The notes beneath the pieces are model-generated. The model searched no databases and was not told the DNA's origin. It saw nothing but the letters and a program-made list of their open reading frames with translations. From positions 1 through 64,000 of the forward strand of contig JALUYI010000008.1 in assembly GCA_027013095.1 (NCBI GenBank): DNA of 64,000 bases, given 5' to 3'. Positions within the stretch are counted from its first letter, which is position 1, and each line of letters starts with the position of its first letter. The translations under genes were made by a program, and so were the position numbers. The DNA comes from Paracoccaceae bacterium (GTDB taxonomy: Bacteria; Pseudomonadota; Alphaproteobacteria; Rhodobacterales; Rhodobacteraceae). Positions 51,454-60,190 of this stretch are shown here, in pieces.

Positions 51454-53018
51454 CAGGCCGCCTCTGTGGTGACGCCGGCCATCAGTAGGCCCAGCTCTTT
51501 TCCATTGGTTTTTGCGGTGATTCGCTCGCCCATGATCCGACCGTCAAACATGACGGCCACACGGTCCGTAAGTGAAAGGATCTCTTCCAGTTCGACGCTG
51601 ACCAGAAGGACTGCCTTGCCCTGATCCCGCAAGGCAACGATTTGCTGGTGAATGAACTCGATAGCACCGATATCGACGCCGCGTGTGGGTTGGCCGACCA
51701 GCAGGACATCGGGGTTACGCTCAATCTCGCGGGCCAGCACGATTTTCTGCTGGTTCCCGCCCGAGAAACTGTGCGCCAGCAGCCGCGGATTGGGTGGGCG
51801 AACGTCAAAGCGTTCCATCTTGCCGATGGTGTCGGCGAGGATTGCCTCATTGTCCATCATTATCCGGCCCTTGTTGTATTTTGGATCGTTGTGATAGCCG
51901 AAACAGGTGTTTTCCCACGCCATGAAATCCATGATAAGGCCCAGCCTCTGGCGATCCTCGGGAACGTGGGAGATGCCATTGGCGCGACGTGTCAGACCGT
52001 CTGCCCGTCGGCCGCTGAGGTCCAGCTCCTTGCCCCGCAGGCGCAGGCTGCCGGTGGCCGAAGCGAAACCGCCGAGTGCCTCGAGCAGCTCTGACTGGCC
52101 ATTCCCCGCAACCCCGGCGATGCCCAGAATTTCGCCTGCCTTCACCGCAAACGAAATCCCCTTGATCCGCTCGACGCCGGCCTCGTCCTTCAGTCGCAGG
52201 TCCTTGACCTCGAGGATGGTTTCTCCCGGTTTGGCGGGAGTCTTGTCCACCCGGAGCAGCACCTTGCGTCCCACCATCAGTTCGGCCAGTTGCTGGGGGT
52301 TGGTGTCCTTTGTCTTTAACGTGGCGGTCATCTCGCCCCGGCGCATGACGCTGACGGTGTCGGTCACGTCCATGATTTCGCGCAGCTTGTGGGTGATCAG
52401 AATGATGGTTTTGCCCTGAGCGCGCAGGTTTCCGAGGATGCGAAACAGGTGGTCTGCCTCGGATGGGGTCAGAACCCCGGTGGGTTCGTCCAGAATCAGG
52501 ATGTCGGCTTGGCGGTAGAGGGCCTTCAGAATCTCCACCCGTTGCTGGTGCCCGACCGAGAGGTTTTCGATGATCTCGTCGGGGTCAACTTCCAGTTCAT
52601 ACTCGTGGGCCAGTTCCATCAGAACGCGGCGGGCCTTGGCCAGAGACGGGCGCAGCAGGGCGCCATCTTCGGCGCCAAGCACCACATTTTCCAGAACGGT
52701 AAAATTTTCAACCAGCTTGAAATGCTGGAACACCATTCCGATTCCCGCGGCAATGGCTGCCTGGCTGTCCGGAATGGGGGTGGGCACGCCGTTGACGTGG
52801 ATCTCGCCCGAATCGGCCTTGTAAAAACCGTAAAGGATTGACATCAGGGTGGATTTTCCCGCGCCGTTCTCACCGACAATGCCGTGGATCGTGCCCTTGG
52901 CGACGCGAATTGAGATGTCCTTGTTGGCCTGAACCGGACCGAATGCCTTGGAGATTCCGATCAGTTCAATGGCCGGGGCGACAGTTTCCTGCCGCCCCTC
53001 ATTTGCCTGTTCTGTCAC
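51453..53018 (-). CDS. BMP-type ABC importer ATPase (two nucleotide-binding domains)
   Basis: A 521-aa fused ATPase. Domain 1 (about 15-245) has Walker A GENGAGKSTLM (about 52-62), signature LSVGHQQRVEILKAL (about 148-162) and Walker B ILDEPTG; domain 2 (about 270-515) has a degenerate P-loop GIAGVAGNGQSELLEALGG, signature FSGGNQQKIVLARE (about 418-431) and VGQPTRGVD. This is the arrangement of nucleoside (NupO/YufO, RbsA-like) ATPases with a non-canonical second site. The product powers the importer formed with the two permeases and the substrate-binding protein. Confidence 0.93.
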   Translation of the reverse strand: MTEQANEGRQETVAPAIELIGISKAFGPVQANKDISIRVAKGTIHGIVGENGAGKSTLMSILYGFYKADSGEIHVNGVPTPIPDSQAAIAAGIGMVFQHFKLVENFTVLENVVLGAEDGALLRPSLAKARRVLMELAHEYELEVDPDEIIENLSVGHQQRVEILKALYRQADILILDEPTGVLTPSEADHLFRILGNLRAQGKTIILITHKLREIMDVTDTVSVMRRGEMTATLKTKDTNPQQLAELMVGRKVLLRVDKTPAKPGETILEVKDLRLKDEAGVERIKGISFAVKAGEILGIAGVAGNGQSELLEALGGFASATGSLRLRGKELDLSGRRADGLTRRANGISHVPEDRQRLGLIMDFMAWENTCFGYHNDPKYNKGRIMMDNEAILADTIGKMERFDVRPPNPRLLAHSFSGGNQQKIVLAREIERNPDVLLVGQPTRGVDIGAIEFIHQQIVALRDQGKAVLLVSVELEEILSLTDRVAVMFDGRIMGERITAKTNGKELGLLMAGVTTEAA

Positions 53019-53028
53019 TGTATATGCC

Positions 53029-54018
53029 TTATTTCACCGGGCAGCTATTGTCGGACATGTAGTCGTGAACCTTGATCTTGCCCGAGATGATTCCGGCCTT
53101 GGCGGCGTCAACCGCAGCCTTGATTTCCGGGGTAAAGATCTTGGCGTTGTTCTTGTCCAGCGCATAGTCGATCCCGCCATTGGCAAGGCCCAGCACGTTA
53201 AAGCCGGTCTTCAGGGTCGGGCCGTCTTTGAAGGCGTTGTAAACGGCGACATCAACCCGCTTCATCATCGAGGTCAGGACCGAGCCGGGATGCAGGTAGT
53301 TCTGGTTGCTGTCTACGCCGATGGAATAAATTCCCTCGTCGGCGGCAGTCTGCAACACGCCAACGCCGGTGCCGCCCGCAGCCGCGTAAACCACGTCTGC
53401 GCCCTGCGCGATCTGCGCCTTGGTCAGTTCCGAGCCCTTGACCGGGTCATTCCACGCAGAAGGGGTGGTGCCCGTCATGTTCTGGATAACCTTGTCGTTG
53501 GGGGCCGTGGCCTTGACGCCCTGAACATAGCCACAGGCGAATTTGCGGATCAGCGGAATGTCCATGCCGCCGATAAAGCCGACCGTGCCGCTTTTCGAGG
53601 CCTTGGCCGCGGCGACGCCCATCAGGTATGAGCCTTCCTGCTCCTTAAACACAACCGAACGCACGTTCGGCTGGTTCACCACCATGTCGATGATGACGAA
53701 TTTGGTTTTCGGAAAGTCCTTGGCGACTTTTTCCAGAGATGAGGCAAAGGCGAATCCGGTCATCACGATCGGATTGTTGCCTTTCTCGGCCAGACGACGC
53801 AGGGCCTGCTCGCGCTGGGCGGCAGACGACAGCTCAATCTCGCGGAAATTCTTGCCGGTTTCCTTTTTCCACCGTGCGGCGCCGTGCGAAGCGGCCTCGT
53901 TGAAGGATTTGTCAAATTTCCCGCCAAGGTCGTAAACGATGGCAGGATCAGCAAATGCAGCGACAGCCGTAAAGGCGACAGCGCTGGCAGAGCCGAGGAT
54001 AACTTTCATAAAGGACAT
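53029..54018 (-). CDS. BMP family substrate-binding protein (nucleoside type)
   Basis: A 329-aa exported protein: signal peptide to about residue 23 (ending AAFAD), then the BMP fold with IVYDLGGKFDKSFNEAASHG (about 27-46), GMDIPLIRKFACGYVQGVKA (about 150-169) and an aromatic/acidic binding cleft. No lipobox Cys is seen, so it is a free periplasmic protein. BMP proteins of this operon type bind purine nucleosides. First gene of the operon; ATG 54018 lies 27 nt after a strong leader hairpin. Confidence 0.93.
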   Translation of the reverse strand: MSFMKVILGSASAVAFTAVAAFADPAIVYDLGGKFDKSFNEAASHGAARWKKETGKNFREIELSSAAQREQALRRLAEKGNNPIVMTGFAFASSLEKVAKDFPKTKFVIIDMVVNQPNVRSVVFKEQEGSYLMGVAAAKASKSGTVGFIGGMDIPLIRKFACGYVQGVKATAPNDKVIQNMTGTTPSAWNDPVKGSELTKAQIAQGADVVYAAAGGTGVGVLQTAADEGIYSIGVDSNQNYLHPGSVLTSMMKRVDVAVYNAFKDGPTLKTGFNVLGLANGGIDYALDKNNAKIFTPEIKAAVDAAKAGIISGKIKVHDYMSDNSCPVK

Positions 54019-54045
54019 GTTTTTCTCCCGTGTTATTCTTTATGT

Positions 54046-54076
54046 GTTTGCGCGCCACCGTTTGGGGCGCGCAAAC
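54046..54076 (-). promoter_or_regulatory. Leader hairpin of the BMP importer operon
   Basis: A perfect 11-bp stem, GTTTGCGCGCC (54046-54056) with GGCGCGCAAAC (54066-54076), closes a 9-nt loop between the predicted promoter and the ribosome-binding site (GGGAG). It may stabilise the transcript or serve as a regulator site. Confidence 0.55.
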
Positions 54077-54101
54077 AACGATCAGCAGATGACCATACGC
54101 A

Positions 54102-54131
54102 ATTAAGACAGAACGTCGGATCAAGGGTCAA
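54102..54131 (-). promoter_or_regulatory. Candidate promoter of the BMP importer operon
   Basis: On the minus strand TTGACC (54131-54126) and CTTAAT (54107-54102) with an 18-bp spacer. This places the start of transcription near 54095, giving a leader of about 77 nt. Confidence 0.45.
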
Positions 54132-54207
54132 CCGTTTTTTATCGGATATCCGGTGTCGGAAGGGATATTTTTCCCGCGCCCTTCGTCATTCAGCCCGCAG
54201 ACAGCCC

Positions 54208-54651
54208 TCAGGCGAGGGGCGGCGCGCAAAACTCGCGTTTCATCACGCAGGCGTCCTGCCATGTGCCATCCGGCCCGTGGTAATAGGCTCGCCGGACCGC
54301 TGTTTCCCGATACCCCGCCCTTTGATAAAGGGCAATGGCGGGTGCGTTATCAGTGGCGACTTCCAGAAATGCCTCGGTTGCCCCGCGGGCGCGGGCGCTG
54401 CGTTCAAACTTGTCGAGCAGCGCGCGCCCATGGCCCAGCCGGCGCGACCCGGGGTCAACGGCCAGAGTCAGGATCTCGGCCTCGAGTCCGGCGATCCGCC
54501 CCAGAAGAAAGCCCTGTTTGTGCGCGCACAGGACACAACCGGGTTGGGTCAGAAGGCTGGCAAATGCCTTGGCGGTCCACGGTCGCGGGGCGACAAAGCA
54601 CCGCCGATGGAGGGCGGCCATCTCGGTTGGCGTCAACTCCGGCACGCTCAT
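54208..54651 (-). CDS. rimI: Ribosomal-protein-alanine N-acetyltransferase-like GNAT
   Basis: A 147-aa GNAT acetyltransferase with the acetyl-CoA loop LAVDPGSRRLGHGRALLDKF (about 63-82) and EVATDNAPAIALYQRAGYRE (about 97-116). The RimI branch acetylates the N-terminal Ala of ribosomal protein S18. The assignment rests on the fold and on its position: its start overlaps the stop of tsaB (ATGA), a conserved tsaB-rimI arrangement. Confidence 0.85.
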   Translation of the reverse strand: MSVPELTPTEMAALHRRCFVAPRPWTAKAFASLLTQPGCVLCAHKQGFLLGRIAGLEAEILTLAVDPGSRRLGHGRALLDKFERSARARGATEAFLEVATDNAPAIALYQRAGYRETAVRRAYYHGPDGTWQDACVMKREFCAPPLA

Positions 54652-55256
54652 GTCAGCAGGATGGGTGCGGTTATGTTTGACGGGGCGGCGTCGGGCGGGC
54701 GCACATATAGTGGCGCCGGGCGGGGTTGCGCCCTGTCCGCGCGGCCAAGGGAGACTCGCGCGATATTTTCAACAAATGTTTCTGCTGGGACGTCCGTACG
54801 GCACAGCTTTTGGCCGGTCAGTTGGTCCAGCTCGGGCGCGCTTAGTTGCAGGGGGACGCCGGTTATCGGCCCCTCGTCGTAGCGCGCGTAGAAATGACCG
54901 CGGCGGGCTGGAATGACACTCCAGAGCGGCCCGGCCTGCCCGTGTGCCAGCGTGTCAAACCCCGAGACCCCGATTGCCGGAATTGCCAGTGCCAGTGCCA
55001 GCCCTCGCGCAGCGGCGACAGAGATGCGGATGCCGGTGAAATTGCCCGGCCCGGTGCCAACCGCGATCAGGTTCAGATCGCGCCACGTGATCCCTGCCTC
55101 GGCCAGCACAGTTTCCAGCATCGGCATCAGGTGCTCGGCCTGCCCCCGGACCATGGAATCGACGCGGCAGACACGCCGGGTCTTGCCCGCAAGCAAAGCG
55201 ACCGCGCAATGCGCGGCCGAAGTATCAAACGCCAGAACCCAAGGGTCAGGCGGCAA
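54648..55256 (-). CDS. tsaB: tRNA threonylcarbamoyladenosine biosynthesis protein TsaB
   Basis: A 202-aa ASKHA-fold protein that partners TsaD in making t6A37 on ANN-decoding tRNAs. The N terminus WVLAFDTSAAHCAVALLAGK (about 6-25), AEHLMPMLETVLAEAG (about 40-55) and IAVGTGPGNFTGIRISVAAA (about 64-83) are typical. Translation appears to start at TTG 55256, inside the end of the nfuA-like gene (11-nt overlap), since no other start keeps the first beta strand. Confidence 0.92.
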   Translation of the reverse strand: MPPDPWVLAFDTSAAHCAVALLAGKTRRVCRVDSMVRGQAEHLMPMLETVLAEAGITWRDLNLIAVGTGPGNFTGIRISVAAARGLALALAIPAIGVSGFDTLAHGQAGPLWSVIPARRGHFYARYDEGPITGVPLQLSAPELDQLTGQKLCRTDVPAETFVENIARVSLGRADRAQPRPAPLYVRPPDAAPSNITAPILLT

Positions 55257-55806
55257 CGGGGCGCACCTCGGTGACCTCGGGAATGTAATGGCGCAGGAGG
55301 TTCTCGATCCCCATTTTCAGGGTCATGGTTGACGAGGGGCATCCGGCGCACGCGCCCTTCATATGCAGATAGACCACCCCGCGGTCAAACCCGTGAAAGG
55401 TGATATCGCCGCCGTCCTGGGCCACAGCCGGGCGCACGCGGGTATCTAGCAGCTCTTTGATTTGCTTGACGATTTCCTCGTTGGGGCCTTCATGTGCCGT
55501 GTGGGCGGCCTGTTCCCCGCCGTCGTTGATCGCAGGCTCGCCAGATTGGAAATGCTCCATCACCGCACCCAGAATGGCGGGTTTCAGGTGGTTCCAGTCC
55601 CGGTCTTCCTCTTTGGTGACGGTCACGAAATCCATCCCCAGAAAAACGCCAATCACACCCGAGATGGCAAAGATCCGGCTGGCCAGCGGTGATTTTCCTG
55701 CAGTTTCCGCCGAGGGAAAATCGGCCGTGCCGGTTTCCAGAACGGTCTGGCCGGGCAGGAATTTCAATGTTGCGGGATTCGGGGTTGCTTCGGTCTGGAT
55801 GAACAT
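55246..55806 (-). CDS. NfuA-like iron-sulfur scaffold/carrier protein
   Basis: A 186-aa protein with an N-terminal Nfu domain (MFIQTEATPNPATLKFLPGQ at the start, about 1-90) and a C-terminal NifU domain (about 110-180) with the cluster-binding CxxC in KGACAGCPSSTMTLK. It carries a 4Fe-4S cluster to client proteins. ATG 55806 has AAAGGA 6 nt upstream; the frame to 55830 is unsupported. It overlaps tsaB by 11 nt. Confidence 0.92.
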   Translation of the reverse strand: MFIQTEATPNPATLKFLPGQTVLETGTADFPSAETAGKSPLASRIFAISGVIGVFLGMDFVTVTKEEDRDWNHLKPAILGAVMEHFQSGEPAINDGGEQAAHTAHEGPNEEIVKQIKELLDTRVRPAVAQDGGDITFHGFDRGVVYLHMKGACAGCPSSTMTLKMGIENLLRHYIPEVTEVRPVAA

Positions 55807-55924
55807 CTTGTTTCCTTTCGGTGCTGACACAAGGGTATGTCGTTCCCAAGCAAAATTGTCAAGTTCATTAGAATTGTTCTAAAAGACGGGCCATAAGGCG
55901 CTCACGCCGGGCGGTTTCGGGTTG

Positions 55925-56380
55925 TCAGGTGACCGCGATCAGGGCTGCTTTGCTCATCCCGCCGGGAACGATGGTCACGGGAATGGGCAGGGTGCCTGAA
56001 CTGCGGGTCATGTGGGTCACCAGTGGCCCCGGTCCGTCCTTGCCGACTCCGGCGCCGAGAACGAGGACGCCGATGTCATCGTTGTCCTGAATGAAATCGA
56101 TGATCTCGCGCTCGGCCTTGCCCTCGCGGATGGCCAGATCGGGGGTGATCTGGTGCTCTTTCTGCATCATTTCGGAAAACACCTTGAAATGTGCTTCGAT
56201 CCGCTCGCGCGCTTCTTCGCGCATGATGTCGGCCACGCCGATCCAGTGATTGAACTCTTCCGGCGGGATGATAGCGAGGATCGTGACCCCGCCGCCGGTA
56301 TTGTGGGCCCTGAGAGCAGCAAACCGCATCGCATTCAGGCATTCGGTCGTGCTGTCGAGAATTACCAGAAACTTGCGCAT
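55925..56380 (-). CDS. Universal stress protein, UspA family
   Basis: A 151-aa UspA-fold protein: MRKFLVILDSTTECLNAMRF at the N terminus, and an ATP-type loop LVLGAGVGKDGPGPLVTHMT (about 108-127) near the C terminus. Such proteins help stress survival; the specific signal is unknown. ATG 56380 has AAAGGA 6 nt upstream; the frame extension to 56461 lacks a site. It precedes the nfuA-like gene on the same strand by 118 nt. Confidence 0.9.
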   Translation of the reverse strand: MRKFLVILDSTTECLNAMRFAALRAHNTGGGVTILAIIPPEEFNHWIGVADIMREEARERIEAHFKVFSEMMQKEHQITPDLAIREGKAEREIIDFIQDNDDIGVLVLGAGVGKDGPGPLVTHMTRSSGTLPIPVTIVPGGMSKAALIAVT

Positions 56381-56485
56381 GAGATTCCTTTCGCGTTCAC
56401 ATCGTCGAATGATCCCCCATGCGGGCGGGCAACGCAAGCGCCTGCGGGCAGGCTGCGACATGAAAGCTGGGTTTTCCGAGGTACC

Positions 56486-57349
56486 TCAGCCGTTCGAATG
56501 CGCCCAATCCCAGTAGAGCTCGCGCGCCAGTCTGGTCAGGGGGCCGACCTGATAACAGGTGTCCTCAAAGGCGGTTACCGGCGTGACCTTGTTCATGTTG
56601 CCCGACAAAAAGACCTCGTCGGCGCTGTGGAAATCATCAAAGGTCAGCACGGTTTCATGCACGACCTTGCCGGCTCCGCGCAGCAGTCTGATATGGCGGG
56701 CACGGGTGATACCGGCCAGAAAGGTGCCGTTGGCCACCGGGGTGAACAGCTCACCGTCGCGGGCCATGAACACGTTTGCCGTGGCGGTTTCGGCGACATT
56801 CCCCAGCGCGTCGGCGACCAGCGCATTGCCAAACCCCTTGGCTGCGGCCTCGCGCAGCATCCGTGCGTTGTTGGGGTAGAGCGAGCCCGCCTTGGCGTTG
56901 ACCACCGCATCATCCAGAACCGGGCGGTGAAAGCGGGTCGTAGTCAGCGTGACCGAGGCCTCGGCACTGGCCATTGGATATTCTTCAAGGCAGACGGCAA
57001 AGCCGGTCGAGTCCTCTTGCGGCACGATCCCGCCCAGCCCGTTTTCGATGCCCCAGTACATCGGGCGGATATAGACGCTGGCCTCTTTGGCAAACAGGGC
57101 CAGCCCCTCCTGAACGATCTCCATGATTCGCTCGGGCGTCTGGGTCGGTGTCAGTCCCAGCGCCATGGCCGAGCGATTCACCCGCTGGCAGTGGGCCAAC
57201 AAATCAGGCGTCAGCCCCTCGAACTGTCGCGCCCCGTCAAACACCGTCGAGCCCAGCCACGAGCCGTGATCGGCGGCGCGCATGATGGCCACGTTGCCCT
57301 TGTGCCATGTGCCCTCAAACCAGGTACGGATATTTTCGCTGATCGCCAT
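56486..57349 (-). CDS. ilvE: Branched-chain amino acid aminotransferase-like, class IV
   Basis: A 287-aa fold-type IV PLP enzyme: WFEGTWHKGNVAIMRAADHG (about 10-29), GSTVFDGARQFEG (about 33-45), the Schiff-base lysine in DAVVNAKAGSLYPNNARML (about 145-163) and DALGNVAETATANVFMARDG (about 180-199). The most likely role is transamination of leucine, isoleucine and valine with 2-oxoglutarate; D-amino acid aminotransferase is a possible alternative in this fold. It lies 73 nt downstream of trpS on the same strand. Confidence 0.85.
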   Translation of the reverse strand: MAISENIRTWFEGTWHKGNVAIMRAADHGSWLGSTVFDGARQFEGLTPDLLAHCQRVNRSAMALGLTPTQTPERIMEIVQEGLALFAKEASVYIRPMYWGIENGLGGIVPQEDSTGFAVCLEEYPMASAEASVTLTTTRFHRPVLDDAVVNAKAGSLYPNNARMLREAAAKGFGNALVADALGNVAETATANVFMARDGELFTPVANGTFLAGITRARHIRLLRGAGKVVHETVLTFDDFHSADEVFLSGNMNKVTPVTAFEDTCYQVGPLTRLARELYWDWAHSNG

Positions 57350-57421
57350 GATGGATGCCTTTCTTTTGGCGGCACTAAACCACTATCGGTAGAGATGGTC
57401 CAGAGCCGGATGATGCGCCTC

Positions 57422-58450
57422 TCAGACCTCGCGTGAACGCACCATTCCCATGATTTCAAACGTGTGTTCCAGAATCGGGGTGGCAATGGCGGCCGCGCGA
57501 TTGGCCCCGTCGCCCAGAAGGCGGTCGATCTCGGCTGGGTCGGTCATCAGACGGTCCATTTCGGTGCTGATCGGGGCCAGTGTGGCAACGGCCAGATCGG
57601 CGAGATCCGGTTTGAACTGCCCGAACTGCTGCCCGGCGTGATCGCGGATGACCTGTTTTGGGGTCTCTCCCGACAGACCGGCGTAGATATTGATGAGGTT
57701 GCGGGCCTCGGGTCGGTCGTCCAGACCTTCCAGTGAATCCGGCAGAGGTTCCGGGTCGGTCTTGGCCTTGCGGATCTTTTTCGCGATCGTGTCAGCATCA
57801 TCCGTCAGGTTGATGCGGCTCATGTCGCTGGGGTCGGACTTCGACATCTTTTTCGTGCCGTCGCGCAGGCTCATCACGCGGGTTGCGGCGCCTTCGATCA
57901 CCGGTTCGGTGATCGGGAACCAGTCCACCTTGTAGTCGTGATTGAACTTTTCGGCGATGTCGCGGGTCAGCTCCAGATGCTGCTTCTGGTCCTCGCCCAC
58001 CGGCACGTGTGTTGCGTGATAGACCAGAATGTCGGCGGCCATCAGGTTGGGATAGGCAAACAGCCCCACGCTGGCCGCCTCGCGGTTCTTGCCGGCCTTG
58101 TCCTTGAACTGGGTCATGCGGTTCAGCCAGCCCATGCGGGCGACGCAGTTGAACACCCAGCCCAGCTCGGCATGGGCCGAAACCTGGCTCTGGTTGAACA
58201 GGATCGATTTTTTCGGGTCCAGCCCCGAGGCGATGAACCCCGCCGCCAGCTCACGCGTGGCGTGGCGCAGGGCCCCGGGGTCTTGCCATGTGGTGATGGC
58301 GTGCAGATCAACCATGCAATAGATGGTTTCGATGCCGCTGTTTTGCATCTCGACAAAGCGTTTAACCGCCCCAAGGTAATTGCCAAGGGTCAGGTTGCCT
58401 GTGGGCTGTATGCCGGAAAAGACGCGAGGCGTGTGGACCGCTTCCGTCAT
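57422..58450 (-). CDS. trpS: Tryptophanyl-tRNA synthetase
   Basis: A 342-aa class Ib synthetase with the HIGH-like region [19 protein letters not shown] (about 14-32), the ATP/tRNA site [20 protein letters not shown] (about 138-157) and KMSKS in [12 protein letters not shown] (about 199-210). It charges tRNA-Trp, whose gene is at the other end of the window (1.6 kb). The start is ATG 58450. It is divergent from the rhomboid-like gene. Confidence 0.96.
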   Translation of the reverse strand: MTEAVHTPRVFSGIQPTGNLTLGNYLGAVKRFVEMQNSGIETIYCMVDLHAITTWQDPGALRHATRELAAGFIASGLDPKKSILFNQSQVSAHAELGWVFNCVARMGWLNRMTQFKDKAGKNREAASVGLFAYPNLMAADILVYHATHVPVGEDQKQHLELTRDIAEKFNHDYKVDWFPITEPVIEGAATRVMSLRDGTKKMSKSDPSDMSRINLTDDADTIAKKIRKAKTDPEPLPDSLEGLDDRPEARNLINIYAGLSGETPKQVIRDHAGQQFGQFKPDLADLAVATLAPISTEMDRLMTDPAEIDRLLGDGANRAAAIATPILEHTFEIMGMVRSREV

Positions 58451-58531
58451 GGTTCTCTCCTACTCTGGACTATCGGATTGGCATGCCTTATCGCTTGCGC
58501 CCAGACTCTCGTCAATCCCGGAACACGACCG

Positions 58532-59230
58532 ATGTATCAAGACGGCCACAATGCTTCGCCAGTTAACCCGTTACCCCCCGCTGTGGTGGTTGTGACCTTG
58601 GCGCTGGCCGCCCCGGAGCTGTTGTTTCAGGTGGGATCCGCTGGCCTGATCGGCGGCCCGCAGGCGGTTGGCTGGCGGATTGACGCGATCACCAGCTACG
58701 GGTTTTTCGACACGATTTTCAACTGGATGCTGGACACAGGGAATTTTCCGCCGGAGCATTTGTTGCGGTTTTTCAGCTACCCGTTCGTCAATAGCAGTTT
58801 TTCCAACGCGGTGTTTCCCGTCGTGCTGATTCTGGCGATGGGAAAGATGGTGGCCGAGGCGTTCTCGCAAAAGGCCTTTCTGGCGATCTTTGTGGCCAGT
58901 GTCTTTGTGGGCGCGCTGTCTTATGGGCTGGCCCCGGACAGCAAGCTGCCCCTGATCGGCGCAAATCCACCGGCCTATGGTCTGATTGGCGCCTTTACCT
59001 TCATGTTGTTCGTCAAGGCTCGCGTCAAGGGGCAAAGCGGCATACGCGCCTTTGCGCTGATGGCCTTCCTGTTTGGTCTGGAGCTGTTTTTCGGTCTGCT
59101 GTTTGGCCTTGGCAAGCTGTGGGTTGCCGACCTGTCCGGCTTTGTGACCGGCTTTGTCCTGTCGTTTTTTTTGGCGCCGGGCGGGGCCGAGCGGATGCTG
59201 GCCGCAATCGCCCACGTTCGACGGCGTTAG
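58532..59230 (+). CDS. Rhomboid-fold membrane protein without catalytic residues
   Basis: About 232 aa with six membrane helices (about 17-38, 90-108, 112-128, 141-160, 168-190, 197-215). It follows the rhomboid layout, but the active-site position where rhomboids have GASGAIFGL reads GANPPAYGL (about 149-157), so the nucleophilic Ser is replaced by Asn, and the second catalytic His region reads VADLSGFVTG (about 196-205), with Asp where His is expected. A role as an inactive rhomboid-like (pseudoprotease) membrane protein is therefore inferred. ATG 58532 is used; the frame to 57938 lies over trpS. Confidence 0.8.
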   Translation: MYQDGHNASPVNPLPPAVVVVTLALAAPELLFQVGSAGLIGGPQAVGWRIDAITSYGFFDTIFNWMLDTGNFPPEHLLRFFSYPFVNSSFSNAVFPVVLILAMGKMVAEAFSQKAFLAIFVASVFVGALSYGLAPDSKLPLIGANPPAYGLIGAFTFMLFVKARVKGQSGIRAFALMAFLFGLELFFGLLFGLGKLWVADLSGFVTGFVLSFFLAPGGAERMLAAIAHVRRR

Positions 59231-59249
59231 TGGATTGAAAATTAGACTT

Positions 59250-59290
59250 GCCCCACCGGCGCGGGTGCGATGATTTTCCCGCGCCGGGGC
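59250..59290. promoter_or_regulatory. Strong G+C-rich hairpin upstream of the rpmI promoter
   Basis: GGCGCGGG (59258-59265) pairs with CCCGCGCC (59278-59285) and is flanked by GCCCC/GGGGC (59250-59254, 59286-59290). It lies 19 nt after the rhomboid-like gene and just before the rpmI promoter, so it may end transcription of the former. Confidence 0.5.
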
Positions 59291-59318
59291 TTGTCAAACG
59301 CGATGTTGCCGCTTATAG
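59291..59318 (+). promoter_or_regulatory. Candidate rpmI-rplT promoter
   Basis: TTGTCA (59291-59296) and TTATAG (59313-59318) with a 16-bp spacer. The leader of about 75 nt would hold any L20 autoregulatory site. Confidence 0.5.
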
Positions 59319-59399
59319 ACCACGCTCCATTGGCGCGTCCGGCTGAACAAGGGCTGCCGAGTCGTGCCTGAATGCCAATCCTGAACGAAGGAGACGGAA

Positions 59400-59600
59400 A
59401 TGCCCAAGATGAAGACGAAATCGGGCGCCAAGAAGCGCTTTAAGGTGACGGCCTCGGGTCGCATCAAGGCCGGTCAGGCGGGCAAGCGCCACGGCATGAT
59501 CAAACGGTCGAACAAGTTCATCCGCAACGCCCGTGGCCAGACCACGCTGAGTGCGGCGGATGAAACGATCGTGAAAAAATACATGCCCTACGCGCGCTGA
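59400..59600 (+). CDS. rpmI: 50S ribosomal protein L35
   Basis: A 66-aa basic protein: [20 protein letters not shown] at the N terminus and [20 protein letters not shown] in the middle, the standard L35 signature. GAAGGAG precedes ATG 59400. rplT follows after 16 nt. infC, which often precedes this pair in other bacteria, is not present here. Confidence 0.97.
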   Translation: MPKMKTKSGAKKRFKVTASGRIKAGQAGKRHGMIKRSNKFIRNARGQTTLSAADETIVKKYMPYAR

Positions 59601-59616
59601 TAGAGGAGTCTGAACC

Positions 59617-59979
59617 ATGTCCCGAGTAAAAGGAAGCGCGTCCTCGCACGCGCGGCACCGCAAGGTCATCAAGGCAGCCAAGGGTTATTATGGCCGCCGT
59701 TCGAACGCGTTTCGCACCGCGACGCAAGCGGTCGACAAGGCCAACCAGTATGCAACCCGCGACCGCAAGCAACGCAAGCGCAATTTCCGCGCCTTGTGGA
59801 TTCAGCGAATCAATGCTGCCGTGCGTGAGCGCGATGCTGGTCTGACTTATAGCCGCTTTATCAACGGCCTGACGCTGGCGGGCATCGAAGTTGACCGCAA
59901 GGTTCTGGCCGACCTGGCCGTGAACGAACCCGATGCGTTCGGTGCAATCGTGGACAGCGCCAAGGCCGCGCTGGGCTGA
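59617..59979 (+). CDS. rplT: 50S ribosomal protein L20
   Basis: A 120-aa basic protein with the L20 hallmarks [20 protein letters not shown] (about 3-22), [20 protein letters not shown] and [20 protein letters not shown] (about 52-71). L20 is needed for early 50S assembly and in some bacteria represses its own operon. GAGGAG lies upstream of ATG 59617. A terminator follows, separating it from pheS. Confidence 0.97.
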   Translation: MSRVKGSASSHARHRKVIKAAKGYYGRRSNAFRTATQAVDKANQYATRDRKQRKRNFRALWIQRINAAVRERDAGLTYSRFINGLTLAGIEVDRKVLADLAVNEPDAFGAIVDSAKAALG

Positions 59980-60003
59980 AATCAACAGGACCAGACTTCA
60001 AGG

Positions 60004-60034
60004 ACCCCCGTAGCGCCGTCTTCGGGGGTTTTTT
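60004..60034 (+). terminator. Rho-independent terminator of rpmI-rplT
   Basis: ACCCCCG (60004-60010) pairs with CGGGGGT (60023-60029), followed by a run of T. It lies 25 nt after the rplT stop. Confidence 0.85.
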
Positions 60035-60190
60035 ATTACTCCCCGGGCCCACAGCAAAAGCACGTGATCCCACGTGATGTGGACGTCGGGACCGTGACTC
60101 GATGGTCGCACCTTTCGCGCACTCCACTTGCAATTCGCCCGCCCAATGGCTAGCAGGAGGCGCAACAAGAATTTCTGGAATGGACGCATC

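Noticed and set aside
50338-51624. 428-codon plus-strand frame opposite the importer permease and ATPase genes
   Set aside because: The composition (Gln, Arg, His rich) is that of a shadow of hydrophobic coding sequence, and the permease on the other strand is clearly real.
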